Positions 11,747 through 23,973 of a stretch of DNA of 64,000 nt are shown piece after piece. The DNA is from Punctularia strigosozonata HHB-11173 SS5 (lineage: Eukaryota; Basidiomycota; Agaricomycetes; Corticiales; Punctulariaceae). Within the stretch, counting starts at the first letter, position 1, and each line of letters opens with the position of its first letter. The notes under the pieces are model-generated. The model did not search any database, was not told the DNA's origin, and worked only from the letters and a program-made list of their open reading frames with translations. Made by a program: the position numbers and the translations under genes. The stretch is from assembly GCF_000264995.1 (NCBI RefSeq), contig NW_006767436.1, positions 1,638,800-1,702,799 on the forward strand, read 5' to 3'.

Positions 11747-14700
11747 TTACTTGTCCATTTGAAGCATGTTCATGATGGCCTGAATGCCTTTGACGCCGAG
11801 TCCGCCCTTAGGATAGCATACATACAGCTATAGAAGGGGATCATTCAGCATTGTCCGAAGGCACAAGTCGGATACAGGACTAACTGGTTCCTGGCGAGTC
11901 CCGAATTTGGATCGGAAATCATTCTTGGTCGTGAGGTGGAATGTGTGCGACAATCCATTGTAGGCCTTCTCCAGTGTTCGCACACGGAAACCTCCGATAT
12001 TCTCTACACGGCTCATCTCTGCTGTTGCGCCTGCACCAAAGGTCGCAGTCTTAACGCCAGCGTCACCCAGCTTCTTGATGACATAGGCCAGTATATACTG
12101 CGAAGAGTCAGAAGGAGAAGGCAACGTCCGCACCATGACGGCTTACCTCAATCGCGCCCAGCGGTGCATGCGGGAATTCTAGCGCCCACTTAATCTGGAA
12201 GCCATGCGCAACGGATAATTGCGCTAATACGACGAGTGCACACATCTAAGCATGGTGTTCAGTCCTCTATATTTGAGTCGCGGCGGGCACGCCGTACCTT
12301 TCCCTCTTTATCACGAGCATAGAAGTAGCGACGATGCGCCATGTCATCGAGTGGACGTACGCCCGTCAGGTGAATCTGTGAACCTTTGCGGTGATCCGCC
12401 CAGTCCTTGCATCGCTCCTCGATTTCTTGCTTCAAAGCCTCGTCCATGGGTCCGTCAACTTCGTGAATCTTCACACCCTCTCGTTCGGCACGGTGGATCT
12501 TGCGCCTCACGGTTTTGTCGCTATCGGGATCGACGTCGGTAGGGTTGATCCTCTCTTCCGCCACTGCGATGAGAGCGCTCCAGCCTAGCTTCTCAGCCAA
12601 ATATTGCTCCGTGTGCTTATCGATGCAGCACCAGACCGGCTTCAACTTCTTCTCAGTTCGGAGGTAGTCGAGATAGGCATCGACGACCCTGGGTATCTGC
12701 TTCACGTCGCAAAGCGGATTGCCGAAAGTGACGGCAAAACCATTCGAGGGAATGTATCCAACGGCAGCGCCCGTGTTCTCATCCCGCCAAACCGTCCAAG
12801 CAGGGTCAACCCAAGATGTATTCGTTGCATCCCCATATTTCGCGATCAACTAAGAGCACATATGTGAGAACTCCAATAACCATCTAGAGCGATACTTACG
12901 TTCTCAAGTGGAGGCAGTTCATGTTGACCTGAGCCTGGTGCAAACGTGGTAGATTCTGGCCCGTGAAGGATCGTCGCTGCTGCCGCTGCCATGGTTGCTT
13001 CACCGAGATCTTGTCCATTCTTCGCAAAGCTGCGAGGATCCCTTGGAAACAAACTGGCCCATCGGACATTCCCTAATTTCAAGAAGAGGAATACAACACG
13101 CTCCAATCCTGCGAGGAGAGCAATAAACACAAGGATCTTCCAAGAATATACAAAATCTTACCGATGCCACCTCCACCGTGGGGAGGGCATCCCCACTTGA
13201 ACCCGTCGAGGTATTCCTTCATTGTGTCCGGATGAATCCCGTTCGCCTTCATCTTCTCCTCGAGCAAGGGAGCATGATGTATACGCTGGCCACCCGAAAG
13301 GACCTCCTCTCCTCGGATGAAGAAGTCATATGAATTGGTAAGTTTCTGTTGCCAAGTAATTTTACTATTTTTTTTTTGCACGCAAGCACAGTCATACGCA
13401 CGGAATCCGTCGGGTCGGGCATAGTATAGAAAGGTCTTGCGGAAGCAGGGAATTTGTCTAAGATATGAATGATCAGCTTGGAAGCCTTTTCGCAAGCAAT
13501 GAATGTTCCTCACCCAAGATGTAGTAATCAGTGCCGAATTTTTCCTTGACAACCTTGCCAAGTGCCACCTCAGCTTTCGTACTAAGATCCTCCATGGGAT
13601 CTGCAGGGTTGCCTTCTTCATCCCTCCAACCGCTCTCGTTTAACATCTTGACAGCGTCTGCAAACTTGAGCCGCGGAGTCTTGTCAAGGAAGACGAGATC
13701 GTCGTGGGGATAAGTGCGCTTCACCGCCTCGATCTGCTAAAAGCATTGGCATCCGGCCTCTACCGACACCAATGAGATTACACACCTCTTGCCGGTACTG
13801 TGACTGTAGCCCTCGGAAGATATTCAAGAGCATGCCATCTATGACATCGATCACCTCGTGGTAATGGCTTTCGAACGCCATCTCGAGATCGAGTCCGATA
13901 AACTCGGTCAAGTGGCGGTGAGTATTCGAATTCTCGGCACGGAAGACTACGTGGAATCAGCTTTATGTGCGCGATGTGATGCTAAGAACCTACCTGGACC
14001 GATCTCATAAACACGCTCCATGTCCGCGGCGATGCACATCTGCTTGGCGAGCTGCGGACTCTGTGCCAAGAAAACTGGGCGCCTGAAGTAGTCGACCTTG
14101 AAAACAGCAGCTCCCGACTCCGCAGTCGCCTCCTGGAATTTCGAAGATTGAATCTCCGTGAACCCCTGTGCGTCGAGATATTCGCGGAAAAGGCGACAGA
14201 TCCCGGCGTGAATGCGGAAAATAGCTTGCGACGCAGGGGACTACAGGCGACTTTGAGAAGCTGCTGAAAGAAATTATCCTAAATGACAACGCACTCGAAG
14301 ATCCAGAACGCGATTGTCCAAACGAGTTTTATCGCCAACATGTACAAAGTGCGCGTCGTCCTAACGAATTTCACGTCACCATGCGGGACGAAGAAGCGAA
14401 TAGCTTAGGCTAACCTTCGTTGTTTCCTGATGCGAACGCGAAACATCTTCGACTTGGAACGGCAAGCTCACCGTAGGATGCGCGACAACGTGAATCTGCA
14501 AATGCTTTGTTACATCGAATTCGCTGGATAGTCGTAAGGGCAGCGCACTGTCTCGATCCTGAGCTCGAGGTCGTGCAAGGTGGTGCTCTTAATTTCGCCT
14601 TGTTCTTCTGGTGGATTCTGCAGCGTGCCGGAGACGAGCACGACGGTTTCACGGCTGATGCCCTCCGCCCATCTCACCATGTTTTGCGAAACGCGACCCT

Positions 14701-15453
14701 GCTCCTCCGTAAGCACACCCTGGATCGTTGCAAATCGCTGTCGGAAGAGGATAAAGACGATTTTCGGACCTTGCACAGACTGTTAGCGACTTGACGCGCT
14801 CCCGATAAACATGATGCTCACCAACTGGTCTAAGATGGTGTACGCGAGCACGAAAGTGGATCTTGTCACCGGCTTTATGCACCTCACCCAAATCCACAAG
14901 CGAGTCAAGCTTGCGCTCTATTCTTGTTCAGTATTGGCACGATATGGTCGTCAATGATACTCGCCTGATCGCTCCTGCGACATGTTCAGGGGCAAGTCAC
15001 CGTAATGCTCTCGCAGAGGGTCCTGCAAATCTTTCAGGCAAACTCAAGACATAACGAATGCATGCGACAAACCTCTTCCCAAGCCTTACGCTTGCGCTGC
15101 TCGCGGGCTTTGGCCTGAGCCTCGTTCTCCTCCTCGCGGTCCTCCTTCCGATTGATCCTCTGCTCTGTGAATGAGGGCCTGCGCTCGCGACTGGCGGGAT
15201 GGGTCTTCGTGGCGAAGTCCGTGGTCTCCTCGGTGGGGTGCTTGTTGCGATCGGCGATGGTGCCGTTCGGCTTGGATCCGGAACGTTCCTTGGAGTGCTC
15301 CTTGGCATGATCGTAGGCCTGCGGAGAGCTGGTGCGACTGATGGTCTGCGAGCCATCCTCCGTGGCGGGTGTTCCAGGTGTCGACGAAGTCGGGCTGAGG
15401 AGCCTGCTGGTGCGCTTGGAGGCCTTGGTGAGGATTTTCTTGAGGCCAGACAT
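11747..15453 (-). CDS. erdS: Ergosteryl-3-beta-O-L-aspartate synthase: aspartyl-tRNA synthetase fused to DUF2156 transferase
   Basis: A two-part enzyme. The first part charges tRNA-Asp; the second moves aspartate from Asp-tRNA to ergosterol (role known from the ErdS family). A basic N-terminal extension ([19 protein letters not shown], then a [20 protein letters not shown] helix) precedes an OB-fold tRNA-binding domain ([17 protein letters not shown]). The class II core runs from VLDLR through [31 protein letters not shown], motif 2 ([15 protein letters not shown]) and [12 protein letters not shown] to motif 3 ([19 protein letters not shown]). A linker rich in Ala and Pro leads to the DUF2156/acyltransferase-like domain ([87 protein letters not shown]). 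The stop is at 11747-11749. All class II motifs are present, so both activities look intact. An in-frame ATG at 15642 would lengthen the leader. Confidence 0.93.
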
Positions 15454-18400
15454 GGCGCCGACGGGGAGAGAGGGCGCGTGTATGGAATGTCTGCTATGCC
15501 GACGTTCGTGTAAGCCCTTTTCAACCGCGCCCGGCCCATCATGACGTCGGGCTGGGCCCGTGACGTCGTCACGGTGTTGCGCGTCCTTCTCGTCAGCACC
15601 AGCGCGGGCCATGTTGGCGTCGGCGGCTTGGGGAACGGGCAAATCGTCTTATTCCACTCTGCGCCCTCGTATTTAACACCCCGGCAACGCGCCGAACGAC
15701 GTCGCACATGCATGGTCCGGCTTCGACGCGGGTCAGGATGCTGACCAAACAGTGACGAGGCCTTTCTACCGGCGCGGACGGTGTCGGCTTCATCATCACC
15801 ACACTGCTTATCATATGTGAGCGCTGTGGGTTGCATACAGTCTGTCAACTTCCCGATCCTCTCCGGCAGACACATTGGCCGGGCCGTCCCGGACTCTCCG
15901 CACGCGCAGGTCGACAGATACTAATAGTAGAAGCCCGATCTGCTAGGCGGGATGAAAGACGCCTGGCTTACTGCAGCTGCTTATATACGTCGCGCGCGAA
16001 CACCGGAAAGCAGTTGCAGTATGCATGCAGTCTGTCTTCTGTCCAATAGAGGTTATTCGCAACGCCTGATGGCTGACTTTCGTAGTCAGTCATGCAAGCG
16101 AGACGGGACTCCACAGAAATTAATGAGAAGCTGCACTGCAACGGGGCAAGATCACCGCGGATAACTGCGGTCGGGCGCACGTTTCGCCGCTGCAGCAACC
16201 GGTGCTCTTTGCAGCAGCAGAAGTGAACGCTGTGGACCTTCTTTGGCCACCAAAAAAATCACGTAGCCTCATGGGCATATAGTCTGCTTTCTGGCGCGTT
16301 TTTTTTTGGGGGGGGGCCTTTATACCTGCATTTTTTGTCGCTTTCCGGCTATGAACTCTCCAGAAGGGTTGGCTACAGCTGCCTTCGAAGCGCTCCACAA
16401 CGGTGGAGCACAGCGGTCTCCGAAGCCCTTTGGCGGTGCTCGAAGGCTGCGGATGGAGGGCAAGAAGCGTGCGGCGTTAGTCGTAGTCAAAGTCGACGAC
16501 GGCTTTCCGTGCGTTGCGAATAACCTCTAATGCATGTGACTGGAATTCATCAGTCAGGGTCTTCGCTCCGTCCCTGAATGTTACCCTGCTAACGGTTGCA
16601 TCGTCCGGATCTTGGGTGAGCCGCGGACACGATCTGCATAGGATGTTCAAGGTATACTGGACTGAATCGCGCCAGTCGCCTGGGAGAAATGTTGACAGAT
16701 ACATGTGCATGAAACTCGGGTTTCAAAGCGCGGTGTGCGCAAGGCTGCCGAATACACCCCAGGGAACATGACAGGCAGCGCTGCATGGAGATCCCCGACT
16801 GCTATCGTCTGGTACATTCCCGATGGTATGATGGTCATGGTATACAGCCCCGGCAGTGTTATAATCAGCGTTTCGGATAGAGTTAGCGCCCTAGAAATAA
16901 GAAAAAGGTGAAGCTGTCGCGGGTTACGGACACTACACGCCATAGGCGAGAATGCTACCGTTGCCTGCCCACCAACCGTCAAGTAACAAGTGACGCTATG
17001 AGGGTGATCGACCCCGTGCGCGCAACAACGTCGTGGGGCCGGCTCCTGAGCGAGGTCTAGCGCGCCGAAAGACTGTGCAAATGGAATCGCGAGTGGCGAA
17101 AGGCACCTGTGCTCGGGGGGCGTTAGACAAAAGAGGCTTTTGTCAGAATTGGCAATCCCGATTGTTTGCCCGATGTTCGGAGGACATATGACGCAGAAAA
17201 TCCAGCCTACGGTTCTGGCAGCGGGAATTTTTGCGTCATATTCTTTAGCAGGAGTCGATAGTGCTAGATCCAGCCACAAAGCTCGTTAAGGTAAGGCCAA
17301 CGGCGGAGTCGCGCGGGCCTTCTGTGACATCTTCCAAGTCTTCGGGAGCCGCACGGGAAACCCAACAGGCCGCGGACTTGGCATCGGTTCGGGAGTAAAT
17401 CTGCGAGAAACAATAAGACGGGTCAGGCCGACCGTGGGCCGATTATCCAGTCAGGGCGGCCGTGGCGCAAGCACACAGCCAGATGATTGGCAACGAACAG
17501 GCGGCTGAATACGCGCCATGAGATTACGGACTGCACATCGACAATGACCGTGAACGGACGACGCGGTGGCTCGAAACAAGATGCCAAAGCATGCTGTGCC
17601 CGGACTGAGCGGATGCATCGGATGGACGCATCGAACAGCGTCGCGGGATGCCGCGGATTGTGAAGGCGATCGCGTCCAACGTCTTTCAGTTTCTCCAAGA
17701 TGCGATAGCGTGATTCTGGTTTTGCTTGGTTGCCGAGCGATAACCTAAATGCTCGCAGCATCAAAACGCGGACGCTACCGGATGGGAGATTTTATAGGTA
17801 CCCAATAGCGCGTAGCCACGGTGAGGAGCCACTCGGGGCAACTTGTTGACCACCAAGCTCGAAGCTTCCCTAAAAAGCTAGTGCTAGCATATGTTTGGCA
17901 CTGGGCGGTTGCGTAACTAGAGGTCACAGAAAAGCAGAATGATAGCTACCCAAACAGAGCGTAGATGCATGTGCAGCAGTGCAGAGGCGAGCGTTGTGAC
18001 ATATAAATCCGCTCCGCGGTTGAGAAAAGCACAAAATGGGAGGTGAATCAATGCATGTGCGCGAGCGTGCCGTAGGCACGTGTATGACCTCGGGGAGGCG
18101 CGTATACGCTCGTGTACGTAACTCAGACATCCGCACTAGTCGCCACCGCCCAGCTCCTCCGCATCCTAATCCTATTTTGCCGTTGCGCGGCGCCATCGCT
18201 GGGAACTCGATGGCCCTGGAGGATCGGCTGGCTGCGACCCGCACTGGCTTCTGATCAACTCTGCCTGGTTGAAACTCATTCATGCGATCACAGCATCGCA
18301 TTTGGATGCGGCACCGCAGCTAGTATCAAACCACCCATTCGCTTCTATGTATGGAGCTAGAGGCAGCATCTATCTACATCTACTGCACGATTGCGCCCCT

Positions 18401-18674
18401 ATCCGCACGGTGCCTAAAATTCAAATGGGTATGGTCGCAGGCGGTTTTACTGCTAATCCTTTCCTTCCTACCATCGAGGTTTAGGATCGCGTGTTCGTCA
18501 CACTCCGTGCGGAGCATCATGCTGAGCAGTGGGTCGGTCTGTGTCTGGCACACACCGGCAAGACAATGATGCCGAGCTGTCAGGATTCCGATCCGTTGTT
18601 TGTAGCTTCAGGAGCTTCAACGATCATATAAAGTTGCGCGCTGCGCCGTCCAGAGCTGGTACTACGGGACGACA
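15454..18674. other. 3.2 kb region without a convincing gene
   Basis: Open frames occur mainly on the minus strand (16477-16710, 16647-17279, 17423-17764), but none gives a family I recognise and I cannot join them confidently. A run of nine T then nine G occurs at 16299-16316. A TATA-like cataTAAATc sits near 17998-18008. The first few hundred bases probably contain the ErdS promoter. Confidence 0.4.
16477..17279 (-). CDS. Unrecognised minus-strand frames, doubtful gene
   Basis: A 210-codon open frame (17279 to 16647) overlaps a second frame that ends at 16477. The second frame reads YLSTFLPGDWRDSVQYTLN, then DEFQSHALEVIRNARKAVV and an acidic end. It has protein-like composition, and it could be the last exon of a gene whose earlier part is the longer frame. 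The step from one to the other would be near 16710, where I see no clear donor-acceptor pair. I do not recognise either part, so the coding call is weak; an old gene remnant is equally possible. Confidence 0.25.
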
Positions 18675-19939
18675 ATGTCGATCTCGATTCCCCTACAACT
18701 TCTGGCAAAGTGTCAGCTCACGATCCACCAAACCGCGAATGGCGAGCGGCTTGGGCTTGACATGTCTCCTTCCGCGTACAGTCATCTGGCAGCAGACTTG
18801 GATGGCTTGACGCTCAACTTCGACTCGGTGTCCGACCATTTTGGCCGCGGTATACAAGTGTCTCTATCGTATACCCAACCGGATGTTCCCTTCCCGAATT
18901 CCTTGGACAATGGTAGATCAGCATTCTTTCTGGCGTGTCCGCGACATTCAATCTCCGAGACATATTTACTTAGGCACCACTGGGATTATTCCTTCATTTC
19001 TGTCGCCCACTCCAAGTGCATGTTCTCTCGAGTCTCTCACGTTGGATGGATTCAGTCAGCTTCGTGGTGAGATCCCTTCCTCCGCTCAACGATCGTGCTA
19101 AACATACAGTAGCGCCCAGCGTATGGCTTGACGACCTTGCAGCATCATTTCTTACCGGGCCTCCAGTCACTCCCCCGTCGTACTTGCCATCCCCAGACTC
19201 GGATCACCTCACGGCCAGAAACACCGGCGACACATGCAGCGACGCAAATGCCGGTTTGCAGTTTTCTCCGACCATCACACCGTTCCTAGATATGACAAGC
19301 AGCTGCGAAGGCTTAGATATCGGCGGTGAGACCGATTGAGCTAAGCTTGCGAAGGGTCGAGCTGAATTTCTCCTCGCACAGCACGGATGCCTGATAGCGT
19401 CGGATGTATACCTCAAAGTGGATCGGATAGTTCCATTCGATCGCCGCGCACAATCGACGCGGCGGCGTTGCAGACCGAAGGTTGGGTATTTGTTCCATGG
19501 TGGTGACATTCTGCTCACGACTCTTTCAGGGCCGGGCTATGCCACTCCTTCGCCTGTTCCATCGTTCGCGTCGCATCCTGAGTTTATCCAAGAGCTCCCA
19601 CCGATCGTGTGCACAGATATCACCGAAGACGGCGAATTCGTCGGTGGCGGACGAAGTGCCGATACGTCCGCACACTCCCATTCGACTATCTCGAGCTCCG
19701 AACGATGCGGGAAGCGGAGAACCCGGCGTTACCGATGTCTGAACGCCGGATGCGATCGGCGCTTCATCAGCGAATACACACGCAAGGTCCATATGGACGG
19801 GGTTCATAACCCGAAACCGCGCAAGATGCTCGCGTGTTCCATGGGATGCGGGGAGTTATTTGGCCGTAGGCACGATCGGTTGCGCCACGAAGTGGCCCAA
19901 CACGGGAAGGTGAATGCTCCTGAATCTCAGATCGTTTGA
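18675..19939 (+). CDS. C2H2 zinc-finger protein, putative transcription factor
   Basis: Five exons fit well: 18675-18849, 18917-19066, 19110-19325, 19382-19480 and 19530-19939, all with GT-AG introns of 43-67 nt and matching phases, giving about 350 residues. The first three-quarters is Ser/Pro/Thr-rich (SFLTGPPVTPPSYLPSPDSD, FLSPTPSACSLESLTLDGF), typical of fungal activation regions. The C-terminus has a basic stretch (SERCGKRRTRRYRC) and two fingers: CLNAGCDRRFISEYTRKVHM-DGVH and CSMGCGELFGRRHDRLRHEV-AQH. It is probably a nuclear DNA-binding regulator, but its targets cannot be told. The start is the first ATG of the open frame and could lie further upstream. The intron at 19067-19109 is short (43 nt). 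Confidence 0.72.
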
Positions 19940-20472
19940 GAACGCATTGGCCTAACCTCCGACTGTGTGGTGACAGGTTTGTGAATTCTTGTGTCAAGAC
20001 TGCGAGCACTTTTTCTCCTCCGCGAGGATGCTTGCTATACACAAATGCCGAGGCAGGCAACCGGCCCAACCTTAACGATCGCCTCTTGGCCTATCATGCA
20101 ATGAGTATTTATTTCCTAATGTAAATTCCGTGCATTACGATCGCAGAGCTTTTGTTGTGCAAAGCCCGATCTGGACAGCTTTCATGTATTTGTCGTAACA
20201 CCCACATGGGTTCCTGAGGATGAACCCGCTTGGGCATCTCAGTCTGCTGTTATGGTGCAGCACAGACACCATCCGATCGCATCTCCGAAACTCGGGGTAC
20301 TTGTAAGGAGCTTGAAACGGTAAAGCTTGGTTGACAGATGCGGACTCCCGATATTCATCGTCCCGAAACGGGGACCTGAACGGAACTAACGAGTGCTACA
20401 TATGGTTACATAGGTGAAAGTGGCAGCCATGATAGCACGAGGGTACCAGACGTCTAGTGAAACCCCAGAAAC
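19940..20472. other. Convergent 3' region
   Basis: Lies between the ends of the zinc-finger gene and the aminotransferase gene, which point at each other. No protein-like frame is seen; it presumably contains both 3' untranslated regions. Confidence 0.6.
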
Positions 20473-22636
20473 TTAGGCCTGGAAAAAATCACGCATGACG
20501 CTCCCCATGATTTTCACTGCCTTGTTCATCACGTCGAACTAGATTCAATACAAAAATCAGGAGCTGTCGATCAGGAGGAGCAAACAACATCCTTACCTGA
20601 GCGTTACTGAAGCTAATGCGGTAGTGGCCCACACCCTGACCCGGAGATGCGTCATCCTCACCGTCAGGAGAGAAGAACCAGCCAGGAGAGATCAGGACGC
20701 CGGCCTCGGCAAGAGCCGCCCAAAGCTTCATTTCAAGCGACTGCTCTCCCTCGGCGGCCAGCCTTGGGTGACTTGAAAAATCCATCTTCAACTAAGAAAG
20801 CGTATCAGGACGGCGGCTCTCATGGACTGACAGATGCGGCCCCGTACCCAGATGAACATCCCAGCGCTGGGCGGGACGAAACTAAAATACCGCCTGCGAC
20901 CGAAAATCTGTTTCTCATCGGTAGCGGACAAGATCTTGTCCGACGCAGAGTACACGTTGCAGCCGACCCACGCGTTCACGCCGTGGTTTGATGTCCGCGT
21001 CAACTGGAATTCGTCCGCTAGACAGTCGATGAAGTGATCGCGACGGGACTTGTACTCCTGTCCGAGTCCTGGTCATGCTAATCAGACGGCGCCGAGCTTT
21101 GCGGACGTGTGCGTATACTTGCCACGTAGCCAGCGAATATAACCATCGTACTTCCAGGTCAAGAGCGCCTGAGTAATCAAGCTCTGCCCAAAACCACACG
21201 GGCTTTGGGTCGACGTCTCTCCTTGACGTTCCAATCTTTCAGCAAAGACGGGATTGCAAGTGAACCACCCGAGGCGACTACCAGGGGCGATAGTCTGCAT
21301 CATACTTCAGTTGCGTTACAAAAAGGCAGCGGAATCACCGTCCCGTACCTTGGAGAAGGTCTCGAGCCGAACAACTCGACCTTGCGTGTCGAACCTGGTA
21401 TGAGCGCTCAGTCTTGCGTGGATCGTAACGAGCAAGTCACACACTTCAGATAGCTAGGCGCCAGACTCGCGACGTATTCTTCCTCCTCCTTGCCCTTCGT
21501 GAAGCTAGCTGACTGGAGAACACGCTGTTCCTTGGGGACGTATTCTCCTTCTTGAAGGAAGTAGTAAGGGTCGTCTTCGACAATGATTACGTCTGAGCGG
21601 TCTTTAGCATAGTGATAGCCTTCACCGGTATACGACCTACCGAAGTCAACACAGACATCGTAAATGGCCTTCTTACGCGCGGCGCCCATCGTCTACGAGA
21701 GTAATTAATTGCACGATCCACTGTCCGGTGTTCAGCGGGACTCACTGCACCGCTCGGGTTCTGGCCTATGGGAACGGTGTACATGACGTGCGGTCTGACC
21801 GCCGGTCAGTGCCGACAGGGATAACACCAATAAAAGACACTGCACCTCTTCATTCCTCCGTGAGCCTTCTCGTCCCACTCCGACAGAACTTTGCGCAAGC
21901 TGTCCGCTCTCATGCCTTCCCCGTCCATCTCGACAGGTACAGGGATCAATCCCAGAGGCCGCGCGGTTGAGAGCGCCGACGGGTAAGTCCAATCCTCGGT
22001 GAGAAAACCTTCGCCCGGATTGCAGAGGGTTTGGACCGCCTTGCACCAACCGTCCGTGTTGCCCGCATGGACAAGGACTGAGTAGTTCTTGTATGCCGGG
22101 TCATAGACCTACGACCACCAATGTAAGCATGATGCGATCCGTGCAAAATCGACAAGATATACCTTCTGGGTGAACTCCTTGAGGAACTCCTGAAGCTCCG
22201 GGAGACCGGTCGCAGTCCCATACTGCAGAGACTTCGCAAGGTTCAACGGCGTCGCCTTTGAAGGATACTTGGGAATCGTCTGATGCGTCGTCCTCTCTTT
22301 GGTCGAGGAGCCGGCTCCAAACAGCCTCCAAAACCATGAAGTGGATGAAGACTCGGACTCCAGTGCGAACGAATCGGGCACCAGAACTTCGCCGCTGATC
22401 TCCGAGAACGGGAAGTAAGCGGGGTGCGGCATTCCTGGTCACCATATTCTCAGCATTCGGGCTGACACGTCTAGACACGTGGCGGGAGATGTCTTACCTC
22501 CTGCCAGCGCAATGAGGTCCGGGTTGTTGAGGTACTTGGCGAGGCCCTTCAACGGGGAGACCGACCGAGACTTTGCGAGGTCCGAGAGGTGATGCGAGAG
22601 GTCGATCGCATCGTGACCGCGCACGTTCTGCTGCAT
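20473..22636 (-). CDS. ARO8: Aromatic/2-aminoadipate aminotransferase (ARO8-like, PLP fold type I)
   Basis: A PLP-dependent transaminase of the fungal ARO8 group, used in phenylalanine/tyrosine metabolism and at the 2-aminoadipate step of lysine synthesis. In order: DLSHHLSDLAKSRSVSPLKG, LIALAGGKTSPAT (typical substrate-loop start), LQYGTATGLPELQEFLKEF, VHAGNTDGW, TEDWTYPSAL, MYTVPIGQNPSGAV, VIIVEDDPYYFL, the PLP-lysine region VVRLETFSKTIAPGSRLGWF, GFGQSLITQALLTW, FVPPSAGMFIWVR, and the end WAALAEAGVLISPGWFF...HYRISFSNAQ. The lysine in TFSK is present. About eight short introns interrupt it, including ones near 21740-21688 and 20600-20540. The start at 22636 (MQQNVRG) is the first ATG of the conserved frame. 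Its start faces the CCHC gene across about 585 bp. Confidence 0.92.
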
Positions 22637-23221
22637 CCTTTCCGATCTCGCAGGGCGACTTGCTGTTCTATGGCGGAGGGAGAAGGGAGCGAGCGGGGGG
22701 TGAGAGCGCGGTTGGAGTTATGAGTGAGCATATGTTGTCAGCGTGCCGGTGAGATAAGATTGGCTACACGACGCGTGGGCCTGGATCCGAAAACGGGCGG
22801 GCTGATCGCAGCACCTGCGGCTGGGTCAGCGAGCGGCGCAGCGACAGGGCGCGCTCCTGAGTCGTACTTACCAAGGGGCATTGCTGCGTAGGGCGACGGC
22901 GAAGGAGAGCACATATGCTATCGGTTTTTGCCTGCAGTCGAGCACACAACATCCCGGATGTCGCCATCACAGGAAGCATCTAATCAGCCGCTGTGAAAAA
23001 GATTGATCGTGCGCCGAATCCGGCCAAAATCCGCGCGCTAGGGCCGACGACCCTCCATTCCTTACTGTCATCGACTTACACCATCTTCACTCCCCCCGCA
23101 ACGTAGGAGGTGGGAAGAGTTGCACGCGGATAGTCAGTCGGCGTCGGGTTGTGTGGTTCGTCCCCGACATGCTCTGGCAACGAAACCCGCTGGAACTGTC
23201 CTTAGAAAGCAGGTCGAAGAT
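22637..23221. promoter_or_regulatory. Divergent intergenic region between ARO8-like and CCHC genes
   Basis: About 585 bp between two genes transcribed away from each other, so it must hold both promoters. No TATA box or protein-like frame is obvious. Confidence 0.5.
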
Positions 23222-23973
23222 ATGTCGTTTCAGTTTTCGAGGAAGGGCTGCTTCAAGTGCGGTAACCGTGCGTATATGCCCTTCGTCATCCGTCTACCAA
23301 GCTCAGTCGCGTCTCCGTATCAGTGGGACACATTGCGGAGAACTGCTCAAGCGAGCAACGTCTCTGCTACAACTGTCGTCAGGCCGGACACGAGTCTTCT
23401 GCGTGCCCATCCCCACGGACCGTCTCCGCCAAACAATGCTACTCCTGCGGCGGAGTCGGTCACATCCAGGCCGAGTGCCCTAGCCTCAGAGTGCAGGGAG
23501 GAACCCAAAAGTGCTACGTGAGCCCGATTGTACCTCTTAAAGTCGTCGACGGTTGAATATGGAGTACGCCAGAACTGCGGCCGCTTCGGCCACATCGCTC
23601 GTGTCTGCCCAGGGGGAGCTGGGGGAGGTGGTTTTGCTTCTCGTATCGCTCCCCCTGGTCGCGGTTTGAACACCTCGACGTTGCCGCCTGTGAAGTGTTA
23701 TCGCTGCGGCGGCCCAAACCATATGGCTCGGTGTGTCCCACTTGGTGTCTGGAAGATGCGCCGCGCTGATGAGTGCATGTAACGAAGGGACTGTCTCGCC
23801 GCCCCAGGAAGTACCGTTGACACGTCCGCTCCCAACCCGAACAGGAGCAAGACCTGTTACAAATGCCAGCAGGAGGGTCACGTACGTCGTGCTAGTTATT
23901 ATATGTTCACCTCTGACTTCATTCCTTATAGATTGCCCGAGACTGCCCGGAGAACGCTGAATATGCTGTCTAA
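23222..23973 (+). CDS. GIS2: CCHC zinc-knuckle nucleic-acid-binding protein (GIS2/Byr3/CNBP family)
   Basis: A small cytosolic single-stranded nucleic-acid binder linked to translation and mRNA granules in yeast. After splicing there are six CX2CX4HX4C knuckles: CFKCGN-xGHIAENC, CYNCRQAGHESSAC, CYSCGGVGHIQAEC, CY-NCGRFGHIARVC, CYRCGGPNHMA-RDC and CYKCQQEGH-IARDC. A Gly-rich spacer (GGAGGGGFASRIAPPGRG) separates knuckles four and five. Introns split several knuckles at the same place, after the second cysteine pair or before the histidine, for example after GCFKCGN and before NCGRFGH, which is common in this family. The start at 23222 gives MSFQFSRKGCFKC. The stop TAA is at 23971-23973, after ENAEYAV. 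Confidence 0.93.

Noticed and set aside
14997-15875. 292-codon minus-strand frame overlapping the ErdS N-terminus
   Set aside because: Arg/Pro/Ser-rich shadow of the coding frame that contains MSGLKKIL; that frame continues into the synthetase and this one does not.
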